Assembly: GCA_963575745.1 (NCBI GenBank)
Contig: CAUYUJ010022552.1
Location: 49,137-113,136 of the forward strand
DNA: 64,000 nucleotides
Direction: 5' to 3'
DNA from: Prorocentrum cordatum
Taxonomy: Eukaryota > Sar > Dinophyceae > Prorocentrales > Prorocentraceae
Position numbers and translations under genes: made by a program. The notes below the pieces were generated by a model. It searched no databases and was not told the origin of the DNA. It saw nothing but the letters and a program-made list of their open reading frames with translations. Within the stretch, counting starts at the first letter, position 1. Each line of letters opens with the position of its first letter. Below, in pieces: positions 21,501-32,365 of the stretch.

Positions 21501-22302
21501 GCAAGCTAGGTGCGCTCGCGTCATATCTGACGTCCTACCCCTCCCTCCCATCCCTTCCCATGGCGCTGATTTTCTCTATCCGCGGACGCGTGTCGTAGCG
21601 GACTGTGGCTCCGCGCGCGCGTGCGTAACTAGTGGGTGGTGGTGCGCGTGCGTGCGTGCGTGCGTGTGTGCGTGGTTGTGGTGGTGGTGGTGGTGGTGGT
21701 GGTGGTGGTGGTGGTGGTGGTGGTGGTGTGTGTGTGTGTGCGTGTGTGCGCGTGTGCTGTGGCATGGCACGGGAATGGTGGTGTTGGTGCTGGTGCTGGT
21801 GCTGGTGATGGTGGTGGTGGTGGTGGTGGTGGTGGTGGTGGTGGTGGTGGTGGTGGTGGTGGTGGTGGTGGTGGTGGTGGTGGTGGTGGTGGTGCGGCGC
21901 GGTGGTGGCGGGCGGATGGGCGCGCGAGAAAGAGGCCCGCGCTGGGGCGAGAACGCCATCCTGAACGACGGAGGCCAAACACCGATCCGAAAATGAGGCC
22001 CACGCTGCAGCGGGAGCACGATTCGGAACGATTCGGGAGCACAAATGAGGCCGGCGCCTCAGCGAGAGCAGCAGTTTGCCCGAAAATGACGCCGGCGCCC
22101 CAGCGAGAGTCGTTTCCCGGGATTTCCCGGGGAAATCCTGTGTGTAAATAAACAGTACGCGGAGGGTGCGCGGCCATCACCCGGACGCCATCAGGGGAAG
22201 AGGGAGAGTATTTTCATATTGGGTAATTGTGAAGTGGAGGGGGAGGAGGAGGGGGAAGGTGAGGGGGAGGGGGACGGGGAGGGGGAGGAGGAGGGGGAGA
22301 GG
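21501..22302 (+). repeat. 0.8-kb tandem duplication, copy 1
   Basis: Begins GCAAGCTAGGTGCGCTCGCG and contains GGT arrays (21672-21728, 21800-21895), a unique 250-bp part (21900-22195, including CGATTCGGAACGATTCGGG) and a GGA tail. Repeated from 22303. No gene is evident. Confidence 0.9.
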
Positions 22303-23075
22303 GCAAGCTAGGTGCGCTCGCGTCATATCTGACGTCCTACCCCTCCCTCCCATCCCTTACCATGGCGCTGATTTTCTCTATCCGCGGACGCGTGTCGTAG
22401 CGGACCTGTGGCTCCGCGCGCGCGTGCGTAGTGGGTGGTGGTGCACGTGCGTGCGTGCGTGCGTGCGTGCGTGCGTGTGGTGCTGGTGCTGGTGTGGTGC
22501 TGGTGCTGGTGGTGGTGGTGGTGGTGCTGGTGCTCGTGGTGCTCGTGGTGCTCGTGGTGCTGGGTGGTGCTGGTGCTGGTGCTGGTGGTGGTGGTGGTGT
22601 GGTGGTGGTGTGGTGTGGTGGTGGTGGTGGTGGTGGTGGTGGTGGTGGTGGTGGTGGTGGTGGTGCGGCGCGGTGGTGGCGGGCGGATGGGCGCGCGAGA
22701 AAGAGGCCCGCGCTGGGGCGAGAACGCCATCCTGAACGACGGAGGCCAAACACCGATCCGAAAATGAGGCCCACGCTGCAGCGGGAGCACGATTCGGAAC
22801 GATTCGGGAGCACAAATGAGGCCGGCGCCTCAGCGAGAGCAGCAGTTTGCCCGAAAATGACGCCGGCGCCCCAGCGAGAGTCGTTTCCCGGGATTTCCCG
22901 GGGAAATCCTGTGTGTAAATAAACAGTACGCGGAGGGTGCGCGGCCATCACCCGGACGCCATCAGGGGAAGAGGGAGAGTATTTTCATATTGGGTAATTG
23001 TGAAGTGGAGGGGGAGGAGGAGGGGGAAGGGAGGGGGAGGGGGAGGAGGAGGGGGAGGAGGAGGAGGAGGGGGAG
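22303..23075 (+). repeat. 0.8-kb tandem duplication, copy 2
   Basis: Near-identical to 21501-22302 apart from the composition and length of the GGT array (about 22480-22665). It runs into a longer GGA array (to 23130). Confidence 0.9.
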
Positions 23076-23129
23076 GGAGGAGGAGGAGGAGGAGGAGGAG
23101 GAGGAGGAGGAGGAGGAGGAGGAAGAGGA

Positions 23130-24090
23130 GATGACGTTTTCTCTTCTCCTATACGCAATGTTTCCGAATCCTGGCGTGTTTCTTCGATTTCGGCCGCAAG
23201 TGCCCCTATATTCTGGCCCCCAGGCCATCACACGGACGGATCCCGGGCGAACAAAAAGTGGCGCCCATGGGAAGGGATCGGGTTTTCTGGGGCAAACCCT
23301 TGGGAAACTCATCTCGCTCGATGTTGGATCCCCAGACGCACTGGCGTCCTAAGTCTACTACGCGTATGAGTGACCCTTCGCCAGAGTGACCCTTTGGTGC
23401 GGGCCCATTGGGCCCCCCCCGATCGCCGAATGCGATGCGATAGTAGCTGCCTGCGCGCTGGTGTTTGGTCCCCCCACGGTGGCAGAACTCGCTACAATGG
23501 CACCCCCGTGTAGGTAGCTCTTCGCCAGCGCAGTTTCAAGCAGTGGCGAAGCGTCCTGGCTCGCCTATAGACCCACCAAATAATGTTCTAAGAACCTTTT
23601 GTGGTCTGCATGAAATGTTCTCGGGACATTTCTGGCTGGTGTGATCTTGTTGTAACTCATCGGGATTGTGTTCTAAGAACATTGTTTTTGTTCTTGGAAC
23701 ATTTCTGGGATCTACGAACATGTCGTGGTATGCCTACAGGAATGCCGGGACGGTCGGTCTCTGCTCAACAGTTACTCTGCCTAATTAGCCGCCGGCGCAA
23801 AAAGTGTTTGGCCCCCCCGCGGCCCCCAAAAGGCCGCGCACCAAAGGTCACCCGTACCCAGGGTCACTCTTGCGCGCAGTCGCTCGGGGGCAACGATAGG
23901 GGGGGATACACACTAGGGGCGGCCCATGCCAAGAGAAACACCCCGCTTGCCTCCAGGGTGCCCTGGGTTTCTTGGGTTTCGATGGTTTTGCTGTGGAAGG
24001 CGTGACGTTCCCACACCAAAAATCGATGGATGTCTTGGGGTCTCAGAGTTGGGTTTATTTGGAAGGTATCTTTTCAACTGGCCTCCACTG
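23130..24090. other. unassigned sequence with GTTC hairpins
   Basis: No gene recognised. Between 23583 and 23722 there are four short palindromic words of the type TGTTCTAAGAAC and TGTTCTCGGGACA; two of them continue into the same ATTTCTGG. The remainder is unique, moderately GC-rich DNA. Confidence 0.4.
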
Positions 24091-24285
24091 TAGGGGGGAT
24101 TGGGCATAGGGGGGGATGCATCGACCCCCAATCGCCCATTGATCGCCGATAGGGGCCCAATAGCCCCAACCTGCCGAGGAAGGTGCGGGAGCACCATCGG
24201 AGACCTGTCGCCGATCTGTCGGCGATGGACCGCCGATTCAGAGTCGATGTTTCCCCCCCTGTGCCTATCCCCCCCCCTTTATCGT
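24091..24285. repeat. inverted-repeat element with G-rich and C-rich ends
   Basis: Left arm reads TAGGGGGGATTGGGCATAGG, then GATGCATCGAC and CCATTGATCGCCGAT. The right arm is the degenerate reverse complement (ATCGGCGATGGACCGCCGAT, GTCGATGTTTCCCCCCCTG, GCCTATCCCCCCCC). The interior has further CGCCGATCTGTCGGCG palindromes. MITE-like, no coding capacity. Confidence 0.5.
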
Positions 24286-24667
24286 TGCCCCTCAGCCAAG
24301 TGAGGACAAAAAACACGAAGGGAATGTTTTCGTTGCCGCTGGCAGCTCCCAGGGGCCCTTCTCGCCGGGCTCCCCGGGGACCGTCAGAAAATGGCTCGGG
24401 AGGGCACACCAGCCCAGGGGCAAGGGTCAAACATCCAAACACTGGACAGTTGTGTCGCACGCGTCGAGGTAGTCGTCGTCGTTGGGGGTCGTCGTTGTCG
24501 TCGTCGTCGTCGTCATCATGCTCGTCGTCGTCGTCGCTGGAGGAAGAGAAGGAGCTGCGCGTCGTCGGGGGCATGGCTGTCGTCGTCGGAGGAGGAGGAG
24601 GGCTCCTTTTCTTTCCGGAGGAAGAAATCTTCACAAGCAACAGCCTTTGATCGGCGCCAAGCCTCTC

Positions 24668-24770
24668 TGGCGGCGCCTCCCGACGCCGCCCCTGGGCGCT
24701 CAGCGCGCGTGGGGGCGGGCCCAGCGACGATCCAAGAGGTCCGCACGGACCTCCAGAGGTTCGCTTCTGG
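24668..24770 (+). repeat. dispersed GGCGCCTCC repeat, copy B
   Basis: Diverged relative of 8660-8765 and 62298-62380, with the landmarks TGGCGGCGCCTCC, GCCGCCCCTGG and GATCCAAGAGGTCCGC in the same order. Confidence 0.5.
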
Positions 24771-25046
24771 CGACTCTGCTTATTCTAGCCTTGGCTTCGT
24801 CGGATGCGTTGAGATCGTGGTGGTCGGAGGTTGTCGTCGTTGGACGGAGCGGAGTTCTGCGCCGTCGGATGCGTCGTCGTCACAGGAGGACGCCTGTCCA
24901 GGACAACCAACAGAGACGCGCGCCCCCTCCCCCCTTGGAGGAAGAACCTCTCACGGCACGGGCGGAGCATTGCCAAAGCACGAGCCCCAGAGCGCCGACG
25001 CACAAAGCCGTTCGAGTACTTCTGAACCGCACGCAACACGAAGAGG

Positions 25047-25090
25047 AGGAGGAGGAGGAGGAGGAGGAGGAGGAGGAGGAGGAGGAGACC
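25047..25090. repeat. GAG microsatellite
   Basis: About 14 GAG triplets in a longer open frame that continues into the gag-like fragment. Confidence 0.9.
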
Positions 25091-25247
25091 GAACAGGTTG
25101 ACTACCGAGGCCTGCCTGGTGTGCCATGCTGCCGAGCGTGGAAGCAGGACGCGTGCGAGACGACGTGCCGTGCGTCTGGCACGCCGGACACGTGCGTCCC
25201 CTGGCCCCGCGCGGCCGAGGATTCTGGAACAAAAGACGAATCACTCG

Positions 25248-25860
25248 TGGACAGCAGTGAGTTCCAGACGCTCGATGTGAAAATTGCCACGGCCTGCAGT
25301 ACCAACGTAAGAAGCGACGACCCCAAGAGGAGAGCCAACACATGGAAGGAGGAGGCTCAGATCAACGGTCGGCTCGTCAGAGGACGACATATCCTCATCA
25401 TGATCCTGGATTGGTACAGGCTCGTGGAAACAGACGGTTGCATCTTTGACTTCGCCCACCTCAATGCTGTGATCACCGAAGACAAAATCTCAGCAAGTTT
25501 ACTGGGGACCTGGGACTACACATTTTGGGGTGACAGCCATTTCCGCATCGCCCATCATCCATGAGTCCTTGTCCATGGCGCAAATCAGTAACCATCGTGA
25601 CCTCGAATCTGAAGTTCGGGCGCGCAATTGGATGAAGAGGAGCGGCCCAAACAAGACCAACGAGCGGCTTTACAACAGGCGCACAAAACTCTTGAAGAGG
25701 CAGCGCCTACACACGGCCCGCAGGGAAATGGTAGCAGACCGAGGAGCCAGTTCGGCAATGCCCCCAGAAAAGGGGGATCTGCAGCGACTGGGCCAGAGAG
25801 GCTCGCGCAATTCAGATGCAGTTCGGCGGCAGCACCCAGAATGCTTGAAGCATAATGCGA
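25248..25860 (+). pseudogene. decayed retrotransposon gag-like fragment
   Basis: The frame containing EFQTLDVKIATACS, GRLVRGRHILIMILDWYRLV and GCIFDFAHLNAV has the pattern I associate with the N-terminal helical region of LTR-retrotransposon Gag in dinoflagellates (LDxKIAxA, then GRQxLxxIxxYYR-like, then xDFxxLxxV). The frame ends at a TGA at 25562-25564, well short of a full Gag. Charged coding-like residues continue in other frames to about 25860 (for example LDEEERPKQDQRAALQQAHK from about 25625), as expected after frameshifts. No protease or polymerase remains. It is not close to the intact Gag at 54187. Assignment is by pattern only. Confidence 0.4.
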
Positions 25861-25998
25861 CGGGACCGGCTGACAAGTCGGGCACTCGCAAGTTGAGTGA
25901 AGACTTCACCGCGGAAAGCAGGTGCTCCAAACCACGGCGCAACGAAGAGCACGGGCCAATGTGCTCGAAGAGAGCTTGTCAGAGGAGGGACTAGTGCA

Positions 25999-26311
25999 GC
26001 TTCGCGCGCGCGCAGGCAACGGCGAAGAAAAAGCCGCAGACGCCTCGCGAAAAGGCGACCCCCCCCAACGCTCGCCCTCAGGAGACCCTCGGCGGCGACG
26101 CACCGAACGGTCCGCCGCGGCCCCCTGAGCGGGCCGAGGACGCACCCTGCGAGCCCGAGACAGGGCGCCCAGGGAGACTCACCAGCCTCGAACTTATCCC
26201 TACCCCTAAGATTGACACGCCCAAAGGCGATGACAATCTTAGGGATGCGCCCGCAAAACCTGAGGGAATCCCTGAGACTGGCATCGTGAGGAGGCGATGC
26301 CCAGCGTAGGG
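25999..26311 (+). other. coding-like segment of unknown family
   Basis: One frame yields a Pro/Lys/Glu-rich stretch ending in LTSLELIPTPKIDTPKGDD and PEGIPETGIVRRR before a stop near 26309. It follows the gag-like fragment in the same direction and could be its downstream linker region, but no domain is visible. The region 26312-27030 is GC-rich and unassigned. Confidence 0.2.
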
Positions 26312-27029
26312 ACAGGGATATGCTCCAGGCTGGTAAGAGACGGCTCTCGGGGGGCGGGGAGGGGTGCGCCAGCCACCACAGGGGGGGGACGCCGCCGCCG
26401 ACGCCGGCTCGCGGCCGCCGGCGGTCGACCTCTCACGACCAAAGGCCGAGGGCCTTGAGGCAGGCCCGCGCGAACGTGACCTCTTGGCGGCCAGCGCTGC
26501 CGCCTCCGAGGTCCCCGAAGGTCCTCGCCGCTCTTTGCCCGTCTTTCCCTTTCTTCCGGGGTGGCGAAACGGCGTGGAAAGCCGGGCGGGGGGGGGGGGG
26601 CGCCGGCGCCCGCGCGGCTGGGCAAGCTACCGCTAAGCTACCGCAAGCTACCGCTACCGCCTCACCACGCGGCGGAGTGTTCTGCCGCCAAGCACTCTGC
26701 GAGGTCGCTTCCCCGCGCGGCAGGACACCCTGCCGCTGAGCGCTCGCCGAGGTTTGTCTCCGAAGCGCAAGGGCAACCTCCCGCTCTGGCGATTCAAATT
26801 GCTTCGACATGCGGCGACGTTCGCGCCGCGCTGCTCTCGCGGGATGTGAGCCTGTGCGCCGCGTGGCAGGTCGCAGAAGCACATCATAAAGCGTTGCAGT
26901 TTGCCTTGTTGGCTGCAGTCCCATCAAAGTGCTTTTTTCGGGGTCGCGCGTCGGGAACGCGCGGGGGGGAGCGCGCGCGCGGGAACGCGCGGGGGGGGGT
27001 GGGGGGGCGGCTGGCCGCGAGGGGGGAGA

Positions 27030-27112
27030 GGAGGAGGAGGGGGGAGGAGAGGAGGAGGAGGAGGAGGAGGAGGAGGAGGAGGAGGAGGAGGAGGAGGAGG
27101 AGGCGGCGTCCC
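27030..27112. repeat. GGA microsatellite
   Basis: GGA triplets following a G-rich tract with GAACGCGCGGGGGGG repeated at 26957 and 26983. Confidence 0.85.
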
Positions 27113-27409
27113 AGACTAGGCAGGCACGCGGCTCGCATTGGCGTCCGAGTGCGGATCGAGACCCCAGCAGACCGTAGCAGGCCGCTCCCGCCCCGGTTCC
27201 TAAAGGAGGTGCCGCCCGCGGGCCCGGCAGCCCACGGCCATGGGGGCAGGCCTCGCTCGCCAGGAGAGCCATCCCGCGGCATCGCAGCCTGCCGCTGAGA
27301 GCTCGGGCCCGTGCACCTCGGCCTCCTTGGCGTCCGTTTTGGACTTGTCTTGGTAACGCATGTTTCCTGTTGCTCCCCTTCGCCGTTTCAGTATGTTGCG
27401 TCTCTCGTA

Positions 27410-27475
27410 TGTATTTATTTATTATATTTTTATATATATTTATATATATATATACATATATATATATATGTATCA
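27410..27475. repeat. TA-rich microsatellite
   Basis: TATTTA and TATATA repeat of about 65 bp. The following 500 bp (27480-27980) are unassigned. Confidence 0.85.
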
Positions 27476-27984
27476 CGGTCTCACCTGCCATGAAATGTTT
27501 GTTTATAAACGTCATTGTTGCTTGGCCGCGGACATCGTCAGTTACATGCAGCCTTGTCCTGGTTTTGGCCCGCGCGTACCCTCCTCCGCGCTACTGTTGC
27601 GTGCGCCCCGACGTCCGCAGAGCACTCGATCTGCTGCTGGGTCTACAACACGCGCCAGATTTTGAACACCTGCAGGCTCACGAAGGTGAACTTCACAGGG
27701 CGCCCTCGGATGTGGCCGCCCCGTCTTCGGACGGGGCGTCCTCCGCCCCTCTTGCCCTTGTCCCGTAAGATTGCGGGTGTGTCTGTGTTAGGGCCCTGGG
27801 CGTTTCTCCATCCTGTTTTTTTGTTTTCCTTCGGGCGGGCTCCCAGGGCAAATGGAAGCCAGGGCCCCCGCTTGAAAGGAACCGTTCTCCATCCGCGCTA
27901 TCGCTTCACACGTTTAGCTATCTGGCCGCTCAAATTGAGGAAGTCCCAGGCGAACGCCGCACTTCCAAAAGGAGCCACACTACA

Positions 27985-28340
27985 AACCCAGAGTTGCTGC
28001 AAGCGTGTAATTAAGACGAACGCGAGCGGCGCTTGAACGAGAACCCCATGTTGAACACGACTTGGCCGCCATCCGAGAACACCCCGCGAGAGTTTAGGGA
28101 GGCTGTGCGCGGGGAGAAGGCGAGAGCCGCATTGCAAGCACGCCCCACTCCATCCCAGCAGTTGCTGCAAACTCTGAAAACGAACGCGCGCGGCGGTAAG
28201 GCGTGACCCCCATTGTGGAAACGGTCCTTCTCCACGCACGTAGCTGCTGCAAACTTTGAGGACGAATGCGCGCGGCGCTAAGGCGACAGCCCTCTTGTGA
28301 ATACCACCCCCATCAGCCCTGCAACCGCTGCAAATTCCAA
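27985..28340 (+). repeat. repeat of about 80-90 bp, three to four units
   Basis: Units share GTTGCTGCAAACTCTGA, ACGAACGCGCGCGGCG and AAGGCG, then CCCCCATTGTGGAA-like words, ending in CTCCATCC or CACCCCCAT. They start near 27990, 28157, 28240 and 28318. The same unit occurs twice at 51345-51495. No coding signal. Confidence 0.55.
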
Positions 28341-28449
28341 CCTTCGGGATCATGCGTAGTGGGGAGGCCCCAGACGAAACGCGCCGCCCGTTCTATCTGC
28401 ACGTGTGTGGGTGCGACAGAGAATAGTCACCTCCACGGAATAGAGGGAT

Positions 28450-28555
28450 GTAGGAAGAGGAGGAGGAGGAGGAGGAGGAGGAGGTGGAGGAGAAGGAGGA
28501 GGGGGAGGAGGTGGAGGAGGAGGAGGAGGAGAAGGATTAGAAGGAGGAGGAGGAA
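28450..28555. repeat. GGA microsatellite
   Basis: GGA triplets with GTGGA interruptions. The DNA from 28556 to 28980 is C-rich and unassigned. Confidence 0.9.
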
Positions 28556-28982
28556 GCAATCAGGAGCAGGGAGAAGCACCAGAAGGAGGCAGCGGCAGGC
28601 TTCCCCTTCCCCACCCCCCTTTGGAGGCAGCCTGCGAGGCAGCCCTCAAAGCAGCCTGCCGGGGCCGCGGTGGGCAGCTCGTTCCTGCCATTGGCGCCCC
28701 GCCGCGCCCGACGGTTGGGTCGCTCCCCCCCCCCTCCCCCCAGCCCTCCATGCCATGCTCCTCCCGAGGCAAAGGCGGGGAAGCGGAGGAGGAGGATCGA
28801 CCTCTCCCGCCCCCCCCCCCCCGTCCTGCTTCCGCCGCCCTCCCACCTGCTCCTTTTTCCGACGCCCGTTCTCGCGCCCCCTCCCCCTTGCCACGCCCCC
28901 CACAAACACAACCCTTCACCCTCACCCTCGCTCCTCCCCTCCCCATCCCCTCCCCTCCAAGAGTACGAGAGGGAGTGTGGGG

Positions 28983-29150
28983 AGCAACGAGGAGGAGGAG
29001 GAGGAGGAGGAGGAGGAGGAGGAGCAGGAGGAGGAGGAGGAGGAGCAGGAGGAGGAGGAGGGGGAGGAGGAGGGGGAGGAGGAGGAGGGGGAGGAGGAGG
29101 AGGAGGAGGAGGAGGAGGAAAAGGAGGAGAAGGAAGAGGACGAGAACGAT
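28983..29150. repeat. GGA microsatellite
   Basis: About 165 bp of GGA triplets with GCA and GGG interruptions. Confidence 0.9.
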
Positions 29151-30311
29151 CGGGAATCGAGCTTAGATGTTTGAAGCAGCTACTGGGCCACAGGGTGGGT
29201 CCAGAGGCTTTCGGGTGGGAACGCGGCGGTCTCATCGGTCGTGATCTCGATGTGCGCATGTGTGTGAACGACGTGTATGCAGGTCTGATCAGCGATCCAA
29301 CGATGGCGCGTCCCACATATTTTGAATGGGGCTGTATGTGGCGATTTTCCCAGAGTCGAACCTTGCGGTGTGCCGCATGCAGTGCTCGCGCACTTTCTAC
29401 ACATTGAACAACAAGTACTGTTCGAAACTGCAGTAATGCGGCACCTCGCTATTGGGAGAACAAGTGCTTTAGGGCGAGAAGGCCACGGCAGTTCTCTGGT
29501 GAAGTGGCACGCCACGGAGCAGCCCAGAGGGCCCGGGTCGAGCCGGCAAGCTTACGGCGACAGCACTGTCTTCTGACATCGCGATGCATGATTGACGTGA
29601 ACGGGCTGTTGGCTTGTTGAGGTTGCTGATTGTTCTTGTGGCCCTGCCTTCTGAGCCCGCACAGAGCGTGTTGCACACATGTTCGTGGAAGGCGAGTGGA
29701 ATTTGTTAGATTACGACTACATGCTTTAATCACTCACGATTGTTTCCCACTTGGGGGGAATGGGGTTGCTAGGTTCAAAGAACAAACTCCCGATCCGCCT
29801 TGCACAACCTGCATACCGTGGCCGCCAATTCCACAAGGTGCTGGTGCTCCCTGAGTATCGCGCCTCGCATCTTCGACGAATGCCAATTGCATACCGCGGC
29901 CGCCATGGCTAAAGTGTCCTGGTGCGCCCTGGGGATCCCAGCGCTTGCCCGGAGCAAACTAGTTGTATTGTTTTCGGCATGTGTGCGCGTCTAGCGTGCC
30001 TTTCTGTTCCTTAGGGTGTTTGGCAACACGCACTTCTCGTATTACAGCATTCGCCATGGAAAGTTTCCTGGGCCAGGTAGAGCCACGGCACTGCATGGTA
30101 TTATTTGTGGGGGGAACGTACTCCCGTTTGACCCGCACTTCTATGATTTGCGAGGGAAGGTTGATGGGGTCGGATGCGGCTCTGCCCGATAGTCAAGCAC
30201 GGTAGTAGTAGAGTAGACCAGGGCAGAGTTGATGATAAGACAATGTGTTGCAGAGCTCATCTGGTGTCGCGCAACTGGAAACGTTGAAGCACGATTAGCC
30301 CAACTTTCATA
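29151..30311. other. unassigned unique sequence
   Basis: Lower GC than the surroundings and free of obvious repeats. Short open frames occur on both strands but none has recognisable motifs. It may be intergenic or intronic. Confidence 0.4.
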
Positions 30312-30512
30312 TCAGCAGAACTGGTCCAGGAGAGAGTCAATTCGAGTATTGTATGTGCAAGTCCAAATATTGCCAACATGTTGCACCCAATGATCGTTTT
30401 GTTTTCTGTCGTAAACCTTCGTGACATCGAGCCCCTTCTTCAGACCAAAGGCCGTGAAAGAAGCGAGCGAGGGGAATTCGCGAATGATCTCAAACTTTCC
30501 CCCTGTGTCCAT
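30312..30512 (-). CDS. coding-like ORF of unknown function
   Basis: The minus strand from an ATG at 30512 gives 66 residues of balanced composition (MDTGGKFEIIREFPSLASFT, then LKKGLDVTKVYDRKQNDHW and NIWTCTYNTRIDSLLDQFC) before a stop at 30312. It reads like genuine globular protein, unlike almost every other frame nearby, and it lies in repeat-poor DNA. The frame is open upstream to 30596. I do not recognise the family; it may be one exon of a longer gene or a short relic. Confidence 0.3.
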   Translation of the reverse strand: MDTGGKFEIIREFPSLASFTAFGLKKGLDVTKVYDRKQNDHWVQHVGNIWTCTYNTRIDSLLDQFC

Positions 30513-32260
30513 GCGCGGGGCTGTGCATGTCGGTGAGTTCACGCGCGCAGCTTCGTAATTACGTTGATGGAGATTTGGGTGCGTGCGTGCGCGCACATGC
30601 CTCGCATAATGGCGCCCGTTTAGCGCACGGGCGTGGCCCGCATGGTATCATTTGTCAGATGGTGCCCCATTCTTCTCGCTTGATCGGCCCGCATTGTATT
30701 GTTTAATTGAATGTTAGTAGGATTTGCTTGTAAGATAAAGGATGCGCGCACAGCTATGTTTATTTGACAGGGACAGTGCCCGCTCAGCGCACGCATGTGG
30801 CCCGCATGGCACCTGCTCATATGCAGGATGGCGCGTGGGTGTATATTCCACGTGATAAATCAATAACGCATGCCAGGACCGGATGAGGCTTCGATCCACA
30901 TGTGTGTCTTTCATCTGTCGAACCGAGGTTGCGTGCAGAGCAACCATACGAAACACTGTCAGGCAGCATCCTGGCGGATCCGGTTGGGGCAAGATGGAGG
31001 GAGGCAGACGTAGTGTTATTAGTGTTTGGGCCGTTCAATAGATCAGTCGAGTAATGTAGCTTCGAGTAGCGCGAAGCAATCCATAATATATACGAAATGC
31101 GTGTATTGAAGCAATGGAGGGGACGAGTTGTGTAGAGTAGAATTTGACGATTGCACCTGTAGCGATTATTCTCGCCTACCCGAAGAATCATAACATGTTT
31201 CACTCTGTCATAACTCTTCTAATCAGGAAGCTCCTCTTTCATACCAGACTGAAGTGAGCGCACTCATGTTTCAGTCAAGTGCTATGGCCAGTCCATGTGC
31301 AAGGCCGCGCAAGCAGATGAACGTCAATACTGTCTCTCCCCACGCTTTCGAAAATTTGAAACAAAAATATGGATAACATTAAGTTGCAAACCCGCAGCCA
31401 AAGATGTTCGAAAGTGCGCGCTCAAAACACAATGCCGCTTGCCATTGTACTGAGACGCGCGCGCACGCAGCCCGCATGGTATCGCTTTCAGGTGGGATCT
31501 AGTTCCTCGATGAAAGATTCTCACCACACAGGACCAGTTGGGCGACGCAACCAAACGGGGTCGTCTGCGCCGACGTTGGCGCATGAGCTCCCCGCGTAAG
31601 GTCGCGCGTAAGCGCCCTCGTCTCCAATATGGCGTTCCAGTTCCGCGCTGGCGGCCCGCGCAAGCTGTGGCGCAAGGTCGCCGTGCCATCTCGCGTAGGA
31701 CCCGTTTTTGATCGTCCCTCCGTTGGTTGTGACGAAACGTGGCTGGGCCAGATGAGGTGTCGCACCGAAGCGATTGAGTCCATATGCCGGACAGGCGTCG
31801 GGCCAGAAAAAAACACAACATGTTATGGAACAGGCTGGGCATTGGGCGGCGGCGGGTCGGGGCGGGAAGGCTTCGGTCTGGATCGGCGAAGAGTGGCAAT
31901 CCAGAAGTAGTGCAGGGCCAGAGCAGAGCAGAGCAGAAGAGGGACGGTACGTCCCGCAAGCGATGTAGGATTGCGGGGTAGAGGTGGGCAAGTGGAGAAA
32001 GGTATGGCATGTGGAGTACAGGTGGGGTGGAGGAGTGGAGTAATTTGAATAGGGATCCACCTACCTTGTGGTCGTCAACAGCATCATCACCAGCAGCATC
32101 GTCATCATCACCAGCAGAATCATCAGGACCCTGATGCCGCCGCTGGAAGATACCGTGTGCTGCCTGGGCTGGGGCCCTTGGAGGACATGGGCTGGCTCTT
32201 CCGATGTTCCATCTGGAATTCGGCGGGCCCCTCGCTTGGCGACAGAGGCTGACATGTTGA
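30513..32260. other. unassigned unique sequence
   Basis: Moderate-GC sequence with no domain or repeat family that I can support. The word GCCCGCATGGTATC recurs (30638, 30797 variant, 31469), hinting at an old dispersed repeat. Confidence 0.35.
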
Positions 32261-32365
32261 TACCTGCAGGAGTGCTGCAGATATCACGGCCAAGACTTGA
32301 AGTGACTGATGGTGAACTATTGATACTTGCGGCAGTGCTGCAGGTATCACGGCAGGAAGTGAGAT
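32255..32365 (+). repeat. two-copy tandem repeat, about 60 bp
   Basis: The block TTGATACCTGCAGGAGTGCT followed by GCAGATATCACGGC is repeated with changes about 62 bp later (TTGATACTTGCGGCAGTGCT, then GCAGGTATCACGGC). The sequence after it (32370-33060) is unassigned. Confidence 0.7.

Noticed and set aside
21143-21996. ORFs running through the N gap
   Set aside because: Undetermined bases and GGT arrays keep frames open artificially.
24482-25564. Single 360-residue gene
   Set aside because: The first two thirds consist of CGT triplets, the dispersed GGCGCCTCC repeat and a GAG array; only the last 100 residues look like protein, and they fit a gag relic.
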